Assembly (NCBI GenBank): GCA_946537195.1
Contig: CAMNFE010000004.1
Location: 1 to 38,860, forward strand
Source of the DNA: an uncultured Candidatus Saccharibacteria bacterium
Lineage (GTDB): Bacteria; Patescibacteriota; Saccharimonadia; Saccharimonadales; Saccharimonadaceae
Reading direction: 5' to 3'
DNA: 38,860 nucleotides
The notes below the pieces were generated by a model. The model saw only the letters and a program-made list of their open reading frames with translations. It was not told the origin of the DNA and made no database searches. This document shows positions 1 to 7,168 of this stretch, in pieces (the stretch's first letter is position 1; each line of letters starts with the position of its first letter). A program made the translations under genes and the position numbers.

Positions 1-1173
1 GATATCGAAAAAAGCTGCGGCAGCAACTGGAATTCCTTTGGAGGCGACTATCCGCAGCATTATCAAGGGAATTATTCAGAAAGTGACCACGAAAACAGTA
101 AGCACGACTGGACGGGCGACAGCTATGATGGCGGAACTATGTCCAACTCCGGCTGCGGCCCAACATCCGCAGCGATGCTTGCCACCGTCGCATCTGGACA
201 AGACATCTACCCAGACGATGTAGCTAGAGTGACCGGTCCAGGCAACTACGTCGACGACGGCGGTGTTGCTCTAGACGAAAAGTTAGGAGCGGAATATGGT
301 TTTGAGGTAAAAACCGAAACGCCATCAAGCAAAGAGCAGGCGGTATCCATGATGAAGGACTATCTCGATAAAGGATATATGATCCATACGTCCGGTTGCG
401 GCATTACTTACTCTCCTACCGGCAACTGCCACTATGTTGGTATCTTCGAACTTAAAGACGATCAGGCATTTCTCGCCGATTCTTCTGGACGTAGCAACCG
501 CTGGGTGAATTTCGAAGAATTCATTCTATCCGGCTACCATCTGAGTTTTACAGCAATCAAGGGCGGCAAAGGTGGCGGTGCATGCTTTAATTATTGTAAC
601 GGCGACACTTCCGTAGGCGAAGAAGGTCTCACCGTGGAGCAGGCCAAAACCTTCATGATGAACTACGGCGCAAACAAGAATGATAGTTCCGCAAAAGCAG
701 TCGGTGACTTATGGAATTTCTGCAACGGCGGCGGCTCAAACTGTGTCACTTTTTCGGCATTCTTTATGTACAAATTTACAAACATCCCGAATAAGGGCGC
801 AACCGGTAATGGTAATGAGGTCGTAGATACAGTAGTCGGATGGAACGTTGGTGCCACTCGCGGTACAGATCCAAAAGTATGGGCCATTATCAGTACAGAC
901 CCAATACACACCGCAGTAGTGCTAGGCCATCACGACGGAAAATGGATTATCGGTCATGCTAGTTGTAGCTATGGCGGTAGAGGCAAAGGAAATGGCGGCG
1001 ACGGCCACCTAAATAGTGACCCAGACAGCAAAGGTGGCGGCTCTGGCTTTATCGCCATCGAGGAAAGCGACGATCCTGGACAATGGCAATGGATGAACCC
1101 TGGAGTTCGCTTTGCTTATCCAAGTGAAGTATACGTAGATAAAATAGAGGAGTATTTGGAAAGTGGAGTCTAG
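1..1173 (+). CDS. Secreted cysteine-peptidase-like protein, 5' truncated (C39-like plus CHAP/NlpC-like domains)
   Basis: The frame is open from the first base, so the N-terminus (probably with a signal peptide) lies outside the window; 390 codons are visible. The first half reads as a C39-like papain-fold domain: Cys in GCGPTSAAM (window residue 52), His in NCHYVGIF (about 144) and Asp in LADSSG (about 160) are in the order of a C-H-D triad. The second half has a second candidate Cys-His pair, NCVTFSAF (Cys about 248) and IHTAVVLG (His about 303), as in CHAP or NlpC/P60 amidases. The acidic, Gly/Asn-rich linker suits an extracytoplasmic protein. Likely roles are wall remodelling or cleavage of a neighbour's peptide, but the substrate is unknown. 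The next gene overlaps its stop codon, so the two are probably co-translated. The C39-like call is fairly secure; the second domain is less so. Confidence 0.65.
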   Translation, partial: DIEKSCGSNWNSFGGDYPQHYQGNYSESDHENSKHDWTGDSYDGGTMSNSGCGPTSAAMLATVASGQDIYPDDVARVTGPGNYVDDGGVALDEKLGAEYGFEVKTETPSSKEQAVSMMKDYLDKGYMIHTSGCGITYSPTGNCHYVGIFELKDDQAFLADSSGRSNRWVNFEEFILSGYHLSFTAIKGGKGGGACFNYCNGDTSVGEEGLTVEQAKTFMMNYGANKNDSSAKAVGDLWNFCNGGGSNCVTFSAFFMYKFTNIPNKGATGNGNEVVDTVVGWNVGATRGTDPKVWAIISTDPIHTAVVLGHHDGKWIIGHASCSYGGRGKGNGGDGHLNSDPDSKGGGSGFIAIEESDDPGQWQWMNPGVRFAYPSEVYVDKIEEYLESGV

Positions 1174-1936
1174 TTCATCACCATTCTTCGTTATCAAAAA
1201 TGGTAGCAAAAAATTAAGCCCTTTAGCTACAGCGTTTATCATTATTCAGCTAATATTTCTTATTATTGTTGTTGCTACGATAATCTGGATCAATAATAGC
1301 AACAACGAGCCAGACAGCAACGTAACACGCTACAAAAAAATACCGGAGCTCACTATTAAGGATTTAGCTGCCAACGCCCCTATATTATCTGAACCCGAAA
1401 TAGAAAGTATCCAAAAAAAGCTCTTTCAGGTTGTTAGCGAAAACGCCAGTAGTATCAATGTTAGCAAAATAGAAGCTGTAATTCGCAACGATGTTACGCA
1501 CGCGCAAAAATATAATAAATCAAGCTATCTAAACATGATTGTAGATATCCCAAGCCTGGAGCAATCTTACGAGGTTATCTATAGCACTAATGCTCTCATC
1601 GATCCCGACATAACAACATTCGTGCTATGCCTAGACGAGGATACGGAAGCAGTCTATAAGGATTTCGATTGCAAGAGTAGCGACGACAGCTCTACTCGAG
1701 AAAAAGTCGTTCAAGCATATCTAAAATACTTCAAATTCGATTATTTTACGGCTTATGTTAAACCTGACGATGCTGGCGTTATCGTTATTAGCCCAGCTAT
1801 TACTTATGAAAACTCCGAAGAAACCAAAGCAAAGTATATCGACGAAGTTAAAGAATCTATTGAATCTCTAGGCATGCATTCTGATGCGTACGAATACTAT
1901 GTTCGTACCGCTAAAGACGTCAATTATCGAAACTAG
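1163..1936 (+). CDS. Single-pass membrane protein of unknown function
   Basis: 257 aa, starting at a GTG that overlaps the last codons of the upstream peptidase-like gene by 11 bp, a translational-coupling arrangement. Residues about 19-45 form one strongly hydrophobic segment (IIIQLIFLIIVVATIIWI). A short basic N-terminus precedes it and a ~210-residue mostly hydrophilic domain follows, consistent with an N-in, C-out anchored protein. The soluble domain has two cysteines (near VLCLDED and DFDCKS) that could pair outside the cell. I recognise no family. Overlap with a secreted cysteine-peptidase-like protein suggests an anchor, partner or immunity-like role, but that is inference from position only. 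Confidence 0.6.
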   Translation: MESSSSPFFVIKNGSKKLSPLATAFIIIQLIFLIIVVATIIWINNSNNEPDSNVTRYKKIPELTIKDLAANAPILSEPEIESIQKKLFQVVSENASSINVSKIEAVIRNDVTHAQKYNKSSYLNMIVDIPSLEQSYEVIYSTNALIDPDITTFVLCLDEDTEAVYKDFDCKSSDDSSTREKVVQAYLKYFKFDYFTAYVKPDDAGVIVISPAITYENSEETKAKYIDEVKESIESLGMHSDAYEYYVRTAKDVNYRN

Positions 1937-1953
1937 ACACGAAACAATAAAAA

Positions 1954-1972
1954 AATATCCCTACGGGATATT
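1954..1972 (-). terminator. Intrinsic terminator after tRNA-Glu(CTC)
   Basis: Perfect 8-bp stem AATATCCC/GGGATATT with a 3-nt loop. On the minus strand it is followed by a T-run directly downstream of tRNA-Glu. It may also end the plus-strand gene pair, but there is no T-run on that side. Confidence 0.8.
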
Positions 1973-1983
1973 CTAATTCAAAT

Positions 1984-2060
1984 TGGTGATCCCGGAGGGA
2001 GTCGAACCCTCGATTTTCTGGATGAGAACCAGACGTCCTGGACCACTAGACGACGGGACC
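1984..2060 (-). tRNA. tRNA-Glu (anticodon CTC), CCA encoded
   Basis: Cloverleaf read by eye on the minus strand: 7-bp acceptor stem beginning GGTCCCG with one G-U pair, D-arm, anticodon stem TCTGG/CCAGA with loop TTCTCAT (anticodon CTC), T-arm GAGGG-TTCGACT-CCCTC, discriminator A, and a genomically encoded CCA. Glutamate also has the UUC isoacceptor in this window (26309-26384). The gene has its own TTGCAA-N17-TAAAAT promoter and its own terminator, so it is an independent transcription unit. Confidence 0.95.
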
Positions 2061-2069
2061 AATATGATT

Positions 2070-2098
2070 ATTTTATCAAAAGCCCCTATCTTTTGCAA
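2070..2098 (-). promoter_or_regulatory. Promoter of tRNA-Glu(CTC)
   Basis: Minus-strand TTGCAA, 17-bp spacer, TAAAAT; the -10 ends 9 bp before the mature tRNA 5' end. It lies back to back with the plus-strand promoter of the VanZ-like gene. Confidence 0.7.
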
Positions 2099-2110
2099 AT
2101 CTGTAAAATA

Positions 2111-2119
2111 TGGTATAAT
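2111..2119 (+). promoter_or_regulatory. Extended -10 promoter of the VanZ-like gene
   Basis: TGG followed by TATAAT. Transcription would start near 2126 and leave a ~48-nt leader containing GGGAG about 10 nt before the ATG, so this gene is leadered, unlike der next door. Confidence 0.6.
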
Positions 2120-2173
2120 ATTCATAAGGTTTAGCGGAATTAACTGCTATACAATCGGGAGTGTTATAAAAAA

Positions 2174-2632
2174 ATGAACATCGTTCGTCGCTATTGGCGC
2201 ATTATCTTTCCAATATTTCTCGTAATATTGATTTGGGTTTTTTCTGAAGCAAACGGCCAGAGCTCACATTCACAGTCTAGCGATTTCGCCTCCTTCTTAG
2301 GCATCTCGAACGCCTTTGCCCGCAAATTGGCGCACTTTGTTCTCTTTGGTGCTTTAGCATATTCAATTGCGAGCTTCGTTAAGGGGCTCCATACGGCAGA
2401 ATTTCCAAACTTCACCCTCATGGTCTATCCAATCGTATTAACTATAGCCTACGGCGCTATTGATGAGGTGCATCAACTTACCGTGGTTGGTCGTAATGCC
2501 GCAATTAGCGATATCTTCCTCGATACACTGGCTGGCATTATTGGCACGCTCGTCTATATTGCTATTTTCTGTTTCTGGCGTCGCTGGCGCATCCATCGAC
2601 AAATGCGACAGATTCAAAAGGTTACAAGATAA
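2174..2632 (+). CDS. VanZ-like family membrane protein
   Basis: 152 aa with about four hydrophobic segments: residues ~8-24, ~52-70, ~80-100 and ~115-135. The family signature is visible: RKLAHFVLFGALAY in the second segment, then DEVHQLTVVGR and SDIFLDTLAGIIG. VanZ-like proteins are small polytopic membrane proteins. VanZ itself lowers teicoplanin susceptibility by an unresolved route, and most chromosomal homologues have no assigned activity, so no resistance role is implied. The basic C-terminus should be cytoplasmic. It has its own promoter upstream and a terminator just downstream, so it is monocistronic. Confidence 0.85.
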   Translation: MNIVRRYWRIIFPIFLVILIWVFSEANGQSSHSQSSDFASFLGISNAFARKLAHFVLFGALAYSIASFVKGLHTAEFPNFTLMVYPIVLTIAYGAIDEVHQLTVVGRNAAISDIFLDTLAGIIGTLVYIAIFCFWRRWRIHRQMRQIQKVTR

Positions 2633-2640
2633 TAAAAAAG

Positions 2641-2661
2641 ACAGCCGCTAGGCTGTTTTTT
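2641..2661 (+). terminator. Intrinsic terminator of the VanZ-like gene
   Basis: Stem ACAGCC/GGCTGT with 4-nt loop followed by six T, 9 bp after the stop codon. An A-run on the 5' side may let it work in both directions. Confidence 0.85.
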
Positions 2662-2686
2662 GAAGTATACGTCTATTATATCACAC

Positions 2687-2715
2687 TTGCGCTAATTTGT
2701 CAATTTTGCTAGAAT
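2687..2715 (+). promoter_or_regulatory. Leaderless promoter of der
   Basis: TTGCGC, 17-bp spacer, extended -10 TGC-TAGAAT, then 7 nt to the ATG. The predicted start of transcription falls on or next to the start codon and there is no room for a ribosome-binding site. Confidence 0.7.
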
Positions 2716-2722
2716 ATAAGGT

Positions 2723-4024
2723 ATGAAATTACCGGTAGTAGCAATCATTGGCCAGACTAATGCTGGCAAATCTAGTCTCTTTAATCGCCTCGTACGCAAA
2801 TCGCAAGCCATCGTCGCCCGCGAAGCTGGCACTACGCGCGACAATGTCGTAGGTAAAGTCGAAGGGAAGTATATTTTGATTGATACGGCTGGCCTTAAGG
2901 ATCCAGATGATGAATTTGAGGCTAATATTCAGAATCAAATTGACGACGCCGTTACTTCCGCGGATCTTATTCTTATTGCAATGGATTCAACCAAATACCC
3001 TAACCATGACGATAAGCTAATTGCTAAAAAAGCACTCAAATCCGGTAAACCAACCATTCTACTATTAAATAAGTCTGATATGGGCGATGCTTTGCCGCTT
3101 GAAGAATTCTATAGTCTCGGAGTTAAGAACCCACTTCGCGTTTCAGCTACCACCGGCATCCACCTCAACGAGCTGCGCGAGCAAATCGACCAAGAGCTTA
3201 GTGTACTCGGCTTTAACCTTAACGAAAAAGAGCAGAAAAATAATGCTCTCAAAATCGCTTTAATTGGTCGTCCAAATGTAGGAAAATCTAGCCTCTTTAA
3301 TTCGCTCGCTAAAAAACAGCAAGCCATTGTTGCAAATCTTTCCGGAACCACCCGCGACATTAACCGTACTGAACTTAAATACAAAGGTCAGACCATTGAA
3401 TTACTCGACACTGCCGGTTTGCGTAAACCAGGCAAAAGGGAAGTCGGTATTGAGAAATTCAGCGCCCTCAGAAGCCTTGCCGCCATCGAGGAGGCCGATG
3501 TATGCTGCCTTCTTGTCGATAGCACTGAACCACATTCTAAGCTTGACCAAACTCTTGCTGGCGAAATTACCAAGGCCGGCAAAGGTATTATTCTCGTCGT
3601 TACTAAAACTGACCTCGAACATAAAGATAGCGACGAAATCCTTGACGACCTCGAATATGATTTTAATTTCGTACCATACGCACCGGTCGTTATGACTTCT
3701 AGCTTAACAGGGAAGAATGTTACGAAAATCTTTGAACTCGCTCAGCAAATCGACCAAGCCCGTCACGCCGAACTTAAAACTTCAGATCTCAATAAGCTAC
3801 TCGAGGACGCAATCCGTTCGCATCCGCCGGCTGGCCTTAAGAATACGCATCCTAAGCTACGCTATATGGTCCAGACTGATACTTGCCCACCATGGTTCGT
3901 AGTTTATGGTAGCAATCTTAGCCTTCTACACTGGAGTTACAAACGATACCTCGAACGTCGCCTTCGCGAAGCTTTCGATTTTAACGGTACGCCAATCTTC
4001 TTTAGTTTTCGCAATCGCGACTAA
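2723..4024 (+). CDS. der: Ribosome-assembly GTPase Der (EngA)
   Basis: 433 aa, the usual length for Der, which carries two tandem GTPase domains and a C-terminal KH-like domain and acts in 50S subunit maturation. The first G domain has GQTNAGKSSLFN (residues ~9-20), DTAGLKD and NKSD. The second has GRPNVGKSSLFN (~181-192), DTAGLRKPG and TKTD. The KH-like part (~350-433) ends in FDFNGTPIFFSFRNRD, matching the family's GTPI..F tail. The first P-loop is slightly divergent (QTNA in place of RPNV). Start codon choice is fixed by the -10 box 7 nt upstream and by the family N-terminus. Confidence 0.96.
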   Translation: MKLPVVAIIGQTNAGKSSLFNRLVRKSQAIVAREAGTTRDNVVGKVEGKYILIDTAGLKDPDDEFEANIQNQIDDAVTSADLILIAMDSTKYPNHDDKLIAKKALKSGKPTILLLNKSDMGDALPLEEFYSLGVKNPLRVSATTGIHLNELREQIDQELSVLGFNLNEKEQKNNALKIALIGRPNVGKSSLFNSLAKKQQAIVANLSGTTRDINRTELKYKGQTIELLDTAGLRKPGKREVGIEKFSALRSLAAIEEADVCCLLVDSTEPHSKLDQTLAGEITKAGKGIILVVTKTDLEHKDSDEILDDLEYDFNFVPYAPVVMTSSLTGKNVTKIFELAQQIDQARHAELKTSDLNKLLEDAIRSHPPAGLKNTHPKLRYMVQTDTCPPWFVVYGSNLSLLHWSYKRYLERRLREAFDFNGTPIFFSFRNRD

Positions 4025-4054
4025 ATTACAACATTTTATTACGCATCTGTCCAA

Positions 4055-4083
4055 TAAATCTTTTTTATGTTATACTGAAAATT
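4055..4083 (+). promoter_or_regulatory. Promoter of the PIN-PhoH gene
   Basis: Extended -10 TGT-TATACT near 4072 with a weak -35-like TGTCCA 17 bp upstream. Transcription would begin about 4085, just before the leader hairpin. Confidence 0.5.
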
Positions 4084-4120
4084 AGACAAGGTGGGCTCTT
4101 TAAACGAGCCTTTTTTGTCT
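4084..4120 (+). terminator. Terminator-like hairpin in the phoH leader
   Basis: GGCTC/GAGCC stem with a 7-nt loop followed by six T. The flanks AGACAA and TTGTCT also pair, so 15-nt arms can form 14 pairs counting G-U and swallow the T-run. It lies after the -10 box and before the start codon of the PhoH-like gene. It can be read as the der terminator, as an attenuator of phoH, or both. Confidence 0.6.
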
Positions 4121-4162
4121 ATGTTCTTTAGCATACATGCCAAAAGCAAAGGAGGGGTTTAT

Positions 4163-5608
4163 ATGGCTAAAAGAAAGGATTTTCATCCTGCGCTAGTGCC
4201 CGCGCTCGATGCGCTTATCGGTGATCCCGATCTAGTCAAACCGACAAGAGATGGGAAGTTGAAGGCGGAAGATCTCTATATTCCGAATCAATACATTGAT
4301 CGTATTCGCGAGTTTCGCGACGAACAGAGCAGTCGCGGCGAGTCTGCTACCAAACTGTTAGGCTCATTTGCCTATATCCTGGAAGCAGTTCACTACAAAA
4401 ACAGCGACGACACTTTCGTCTGCGCGAATGGCATGCGTATTCATTTCGTGCCTAGTAAGGACCTCAAATTGACCAGTACTAATGGTCGCAGCGGATCCAC
4501 TACGCACGCTCTGGCCACTGCACGTTACGTGCAAGACATCGTTGGTAAGGATAATACCGCCATCTTGACCGGTGACAGTTATATGGCCGCCAAAGCCTTA
4601 GCCGACGATATTGATGTTGCTCGTATCAACCCAGACGTTTACACCGGACGCCGTAAGCTACTCCTGCCGGACGCACTCTACGAAGAATGGTTTATTCGTC
4701 GTCGCATCAGCAATGAAAGTTTTGCTCAGGCTTTTCCGGATCAAAATCCTCTTCTGCTCAACGAGTTTGTAGAGTTTATCATTGATCCGCCTGCCGCCTA
4801 CGTTTACGGCTACCAGCCGAACAACTACGCACAGCTGATTGGTCGCTTCGAATACGATGAAGAGAACGAATTCGCCGAGCTGCGCCAGCTTCATTACATC
4901 GACGCCTTGCCGCGCTGCATCCAGCCGCGTTCCGCAGGCCAAGCTATGTTAGCTGAAGTTTTGATGGCACCGCCGGAAGAAGTTCCAATCGTTATCTGTC
5001 CAGCCGTCTTCGGTACCGGCAAGACCTACCTTGCAACTTCTATTGGACTGCACTTGGTTGCGGACAAAAAGCCAAAGTACGATCGCATCTTCGTCGTGCC
5101 GAGAGACGCCGAGCTTGGAAAAGAAATCGGCTTTCTTCCGGGAGACGAGCGCGAAAAGACTCTTGCCAAGGCAATGCCTATCGTAGACAACGTTCGCGCA
5201 TTCATCAAGAACAAGGGTGACCGCAAAAAAGGCAATGTCGAAATGTCCGCTCAGGACATCAGTAAACGCGTTGACCAGGTAATTCAGGACCACTTTGAGT
5301 TCACTTCCATCATCAACATGGGTGGACGCTCGATCTCGGACTGCTGGATTATTTACGACGAGTCTCAGGACATGGAGCGCTTCCAAATCAATCAGTTGAT
5401 GAAGCGTATCGGCGACGGATCCAAGATGATAATCACCGGAGACCCGAACCAGGTATACAATAAGCACATGAACTACCACAGTAACGGCCTTATGTATGCC
5501 GCTACCAAGATGGCTGGTAGTCCATACGCCTCAGTCGTATCGATGTTCGAAGACGAGATCACTCGCTCCGAGGCCGCACGCGAAATTGCGCGTCTTCTTG
5601 ACCACTAA
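4163..5608 (+). CDS. PIN domain-PhoH family ATPase (PhoH2-like)
   Basis: 481 aa from the ATG at 4163, chosen because AAAGGAGGGG lies just upstream; an in-frame GTG at 4091 sits inside the leader hairpin. The N-terminal ~230 residues look like a divergent PIN-type nuclease domain (for example AILTGDSYMAAKALA). The C-terminal half is a PhoH P-loop ATPase: Walker A FGTGKTYLA (~285), GFLPGDEREKTLAK, Walker B WIIYDESQDM, and sensor TGDPNQV. PIN-PhoH fusions (PhoH2) in other bacteria are reported as RNA helicase/ribonucleases; activity here is inferred. It is monocistronic, with a terminator before pth. Codon use is richer in C-ending codons than in der or topA. I see no antitoxin-like gene upstream. 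Confidence 0.85.
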   Translation: MAKRKDFHPALVPALDALIGDPDLVKPTRDGKLKAEDLYIPNQYIDRIREFRDEQSSRGESATKLLGSFAYILEAVHYKNSDDTFVCANGMRIHFVPSKDLKLTSTNGRSGSTTHALATARYVQDIVGKDNTAILTGDSYMAAKALADDIDVARINPDVYTGRRKLLLPDALYEEWFIRRRISNESFAQAFPDQNPLLLNEFVEFIIDPPAAYVYGYQPNNYAQLIGRFEYDEENEFAELRQLHYIDALPRCIQPRSAGQAMLAEVLMAPPEEVPIVICPAVFGTGKTYLATSIGLHLVADKKPKYDRIFVVPRDAELGKEIGFLPGDEREKTLAKAMPIVDNVRAFIKNKGDRKKGNVEMSAQDISKRVDQVIQDHFEFTSIINMGGRSISDCWIIYDESQDMERFQINQLMKRIGDGSKMIITGDPNQVYNKHMNYHSNGLMYAATKMAGSPYASVVSMFEDEITRSEAAREIARLLDH

Positions 5609-5710
5609 TGGCAACTATGCAACGTTTAAGTTGTGTAATTCTGGTTTCTTCTTGTCAATAGCTTTAATTACTTTTAGCTGACAGAAAGATCTAGTCAGAA
5701 TTCTCAACAA

Positions 5711-5740
5711 AAGAGCCGACACTCCTGTCGGCTCTTTTTC
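5711..5740 (+). terminator. Intrinsic terminator of the PIN-PhoH gene
   Basis: Perfect 11-bp stem AAGAGCCGACA/TGTCGGCTCTT with a 4-nt loop and a T-run, directly in front of the pth promoter. Confidence 0.9.
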
Positions 5741-5742
5741 TA

Positions 5743-5751
5743 TGTTAAAAT
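5743..5751 (+). promoter_or_regulatory. Leaderless promoter of pth
   Basis: Extended -10 TGT-TAAAAT followed by 6 nt and the ATG. No good -35 is visible, since the phoH terminator occupies that position. Confidence 0.65.
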
Positions 5752-5757
5752 TTAGCT

Positions 5758-6279
5758 ATGAAAATAATTGTTGGTTTTGGAAACCCTGGCAATCAGTATA
5801 ATTTTACTCGTCATAATCTCGGCTTTTTGGCCTTAGATTTTTACGCCAAAATCCATAAACTTGATTGGCAGAAGAAACCAAAATTCAACGCACTTGTCGC
5901 AAAAGACGATGAAAATGATATTTTATTCATTAAAGCTCAAACCTATTACAATGAAGTTGGCCAAAGCGTACGCGCTATACTCGACTTCTATAAGATAAAA
6001 CCGCAAGATATTCTTGTTATTTGTGACGATTTTAATCTTGAATTTGGCAAGATCCGCTTCCGCGAACGGGGCAGCGCAGGCGGCAATAATGGCCTTAAGT
6101 CTCTAATCGCCCATCTTGGAACAGACGATTTTCCACGCTTGCGCGTCGGAACCGCCAACGATAAGCTTCGCAGCCAAATCGGCGACACGGATTTTGTGCT
6201 GACACGTTTCAAAGACGACGAATACGAAAAACTACCCAAAATCCTTAGCGAAATTGAAGATTTTATTGTAAAATACTGA
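5758..6279 (+). CDS. pth: Peptidyl-tRNA hydrolase
   Basis: 173 aa; bacterial Pth is usually 185-200, so this is at the short end, with a trimmed C-terminus. It releases tRNA from peptidyl-tRNA that drops off ribosomes. Family motifs: GFGNPGNQYNFTRHNLGF (residues ~5-22, including the catalytic His and the conserved Asn pair), a QTYYNEVGQSV block equivalent to the usual P-TYMN-SG-V, and the GSAGGNNGLKSL loop (~103-114) that contacts the acceptor stem. Transcription is from its own leaderless promoter. The protein ends in DFIVKY without the usual extended C-terminal helix. Confidence 0.95.
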   Translation: MKIIVGFGNPGNQYNFTRHNLGFLALDFYAKIHKLDWQKKPKFNALVAKDDENDILFIKAQTYYNEVGQSVRAILDFYKIKPQDILVICDDFNLEFGKIRFRERGSAGGNNGLKSLIAHLGTDDFPRLRVGTANDKLRSQIGDTDFVLTRFKDDEYEKLPKILSEIEDFIVKY

Positions 6280-6408
6280 TTTTTCGGCAATTTTATAACA
6301 CTTTTTTTAAAAATAACAATAAGCACTTTCACCCCTGTTAAAAGAGGTAATATCCGCTCAAAAACGGCCAATTGAGAGTAGATTTTACAAAAAAATGTGT
6401 AAAAACCC

Positions 6409-6437
6409 TTGCATTATTTTCAAATACGTGCTATAAT
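6409..6437 (+). promoter_or_regulatory. Canonical promoter of the 6444-6739 RNA
   Basis: TTGCAT, 17-bp spacer ending TGC (extended -10), TATAAT. It is among the best promoter matches in the window and has no protein-coding gene downstream on its strand before a terminator. Confidence 0.85.
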
Positions 6438-6443
6438 TCAAAC

Positions 6444-6739
6444 AGTTTTGGTTCGTAAGGACCAAATTACTGCACCTAAATAAATTGAAACGTTTGCTAA
6501 ATTTATTTAGCAATGTTGCGTGCTTTAGAAATCCTTTCGGCCTTCAAATTTCTCCTATAGTTTGAAGTGAAAAGTATTACCTCCACTTAGAAAGATCCTT
6601 TCTAAAGCTAGCAATCCCTATAACCGGCGGACCCCATGTGTGAGGTGGGTCACGCTTCCGGAGTCTCCGGATGCCTTAGGAGGTGTGTTGTAGGGCCAAA
6701 TAGCCCCAGGTGATGCCCACCCTTACCTGGGGCTTTTTG
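6444..6739 (+). ncRNA. Unidentified structured non-coding RNA, ~295 nt
   Basis: It is bounded by a consensus promoter and a strong terminator and contains no plausible ORF. Visible pairings: an outer stem 6447-6454 with 6693-6700 (8 bp with G-U); hairpin TGCTAAA/TTTAGCA (6495-6512); a long stem 6516-6531 with 6599-6614 (TTGC plus GCTTTAGAAA against TTTCTAAAGC plus GCAA); inside it CTTCAAA/TTTGAAG (6542-6567); then hairpins around 6625-6675 including CCGGA-GTC-TCCGG. Helices closed by a long terminal stem would fit a 6S-like RNA, but I see no decisive signature. It lacks RNase P CR-I (GAGGAAAGTCC), a tmRNA tRNA-like end and the SRP GGAA-loop motif. Family unknown. Confidence 0.65.
6702..6738 (+). 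terminator. Intrinsic terminator of the 6444-6739 RNA
   Basis: Perfect 10-bp stem AGCCCCAGGT/ACCTGGGGCT with a 13-nt loop and a run of five T. It abuts the convergent EF-Tu-domain gene. Confidence 0.9.
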
Positions 6740-6744
6740 GTGGC

Positions 6745-7098
6745 TTAAATTATCTCTATATGATCGCCACGCGACACCTCGTCACGTTTCATGTCTTTTA
6801 ATAGCAAGCCGACATTGTCGCCATTTTGTGCCATATCAAGCGTCTTGCGGAACGCCTCAATGCCTGCAATGGTCGTTTGTGCCACTACTGCACCATTACG
6901 CGTAATCCGCGCCGAATCATTAATTCGAATCGCGCCGTTAGCGCGTCCAGTCACCACAGTGCCACGTCCAGTGATACTGAAGACGTCCTCGACCACCATG
7001 CCGCCAGCACTATTGCCGTCCACATTCGCTGAAGGCTGTTCTACTTTTATGGGGTCCTTTATAATGTTGTCTTTTTTGCGAAAGAGATTGAATAACAT
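6745..7098 (-). CDS. Orphan EF-Tu domain-II-like beta-barrel protein
   Basis: 117 aa from the ATG at 7098, chosen because TATAAT lies 6 nt upstream; longer starts would include the promoter. After a ~40-residue lysine-rich N-terminus, residues ~45-117 match domain 2 of translation GTPases: VEDVFSITGRGTVVTGR, then TTIAGIEAFRKTLD, AQNGDNVGLLLKDMKRDEV and RGDHIEI. There is no GTPase domain and no domain 3. In EF-Tu this barrel helps bind the aminoacyl end of tRNA; what a free barrel does is unknown. It is convergent with the RNA at 6444-6739 and divergent from topA. The domain assignment is strong, the function is not assigned. Confidence 0.8.
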   Translation of the reverse strand: MLFNLFRKKDNIIKDPIKVEQPSANVDGNSAGGMVVEDVFSITGRGTVVTGRANGAIRINDSARITRNGAVVAQTTIAGIEAFRKTLDMAQNGDNVGLLLKDMKRDEVSRGDHIEII

Positions 7099-7104
7099 AT
7101 CATT

Positions 7105-7110
7105 ATTATA
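7105..7110 (-). promoter_or_regulatory. Leaderless promoter of the EF-Tu-domain protein
   Basis: Minus-strand TATAAT followed by AATGAT and then the ATG: a 6-nt gap with no ribosome-binding site. Confidence 0.65.
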
Positions 7111-7152
7111 TCTTAAAAAGATTACACTTATGCTTTGTTGCAAAATTTAGTA

Positions 7153-7161
7153 TGATATTAT
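7153..7161 (+). promoter_or_regulatory. Leaderless promoter of topA
   Basis: Extended -10 TGA-TATTAT followed by 7 nt and the ATG at 7169. It lies ~45 bp from the oppositely directed EF-Tu-domain promoter. Confidence 0.6.
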
Positions 7162-7168
7162 ATGACAC

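Noticed and set aside
4091-4162. GTG start for the PhoH-like gene
   Set aside because: It lies in the terminator-like hairpin; AAAGGAGGGG precedes the ATG at 4163.
6444-6739. tmRNA, RNase P or SRP RNA identity for the 295-nt RNA
   Set aside because: No tRNA-like end with CCA, no GAGGAAAGTCC block, no GGAA-capped SRP helix with its AGCAG loop.
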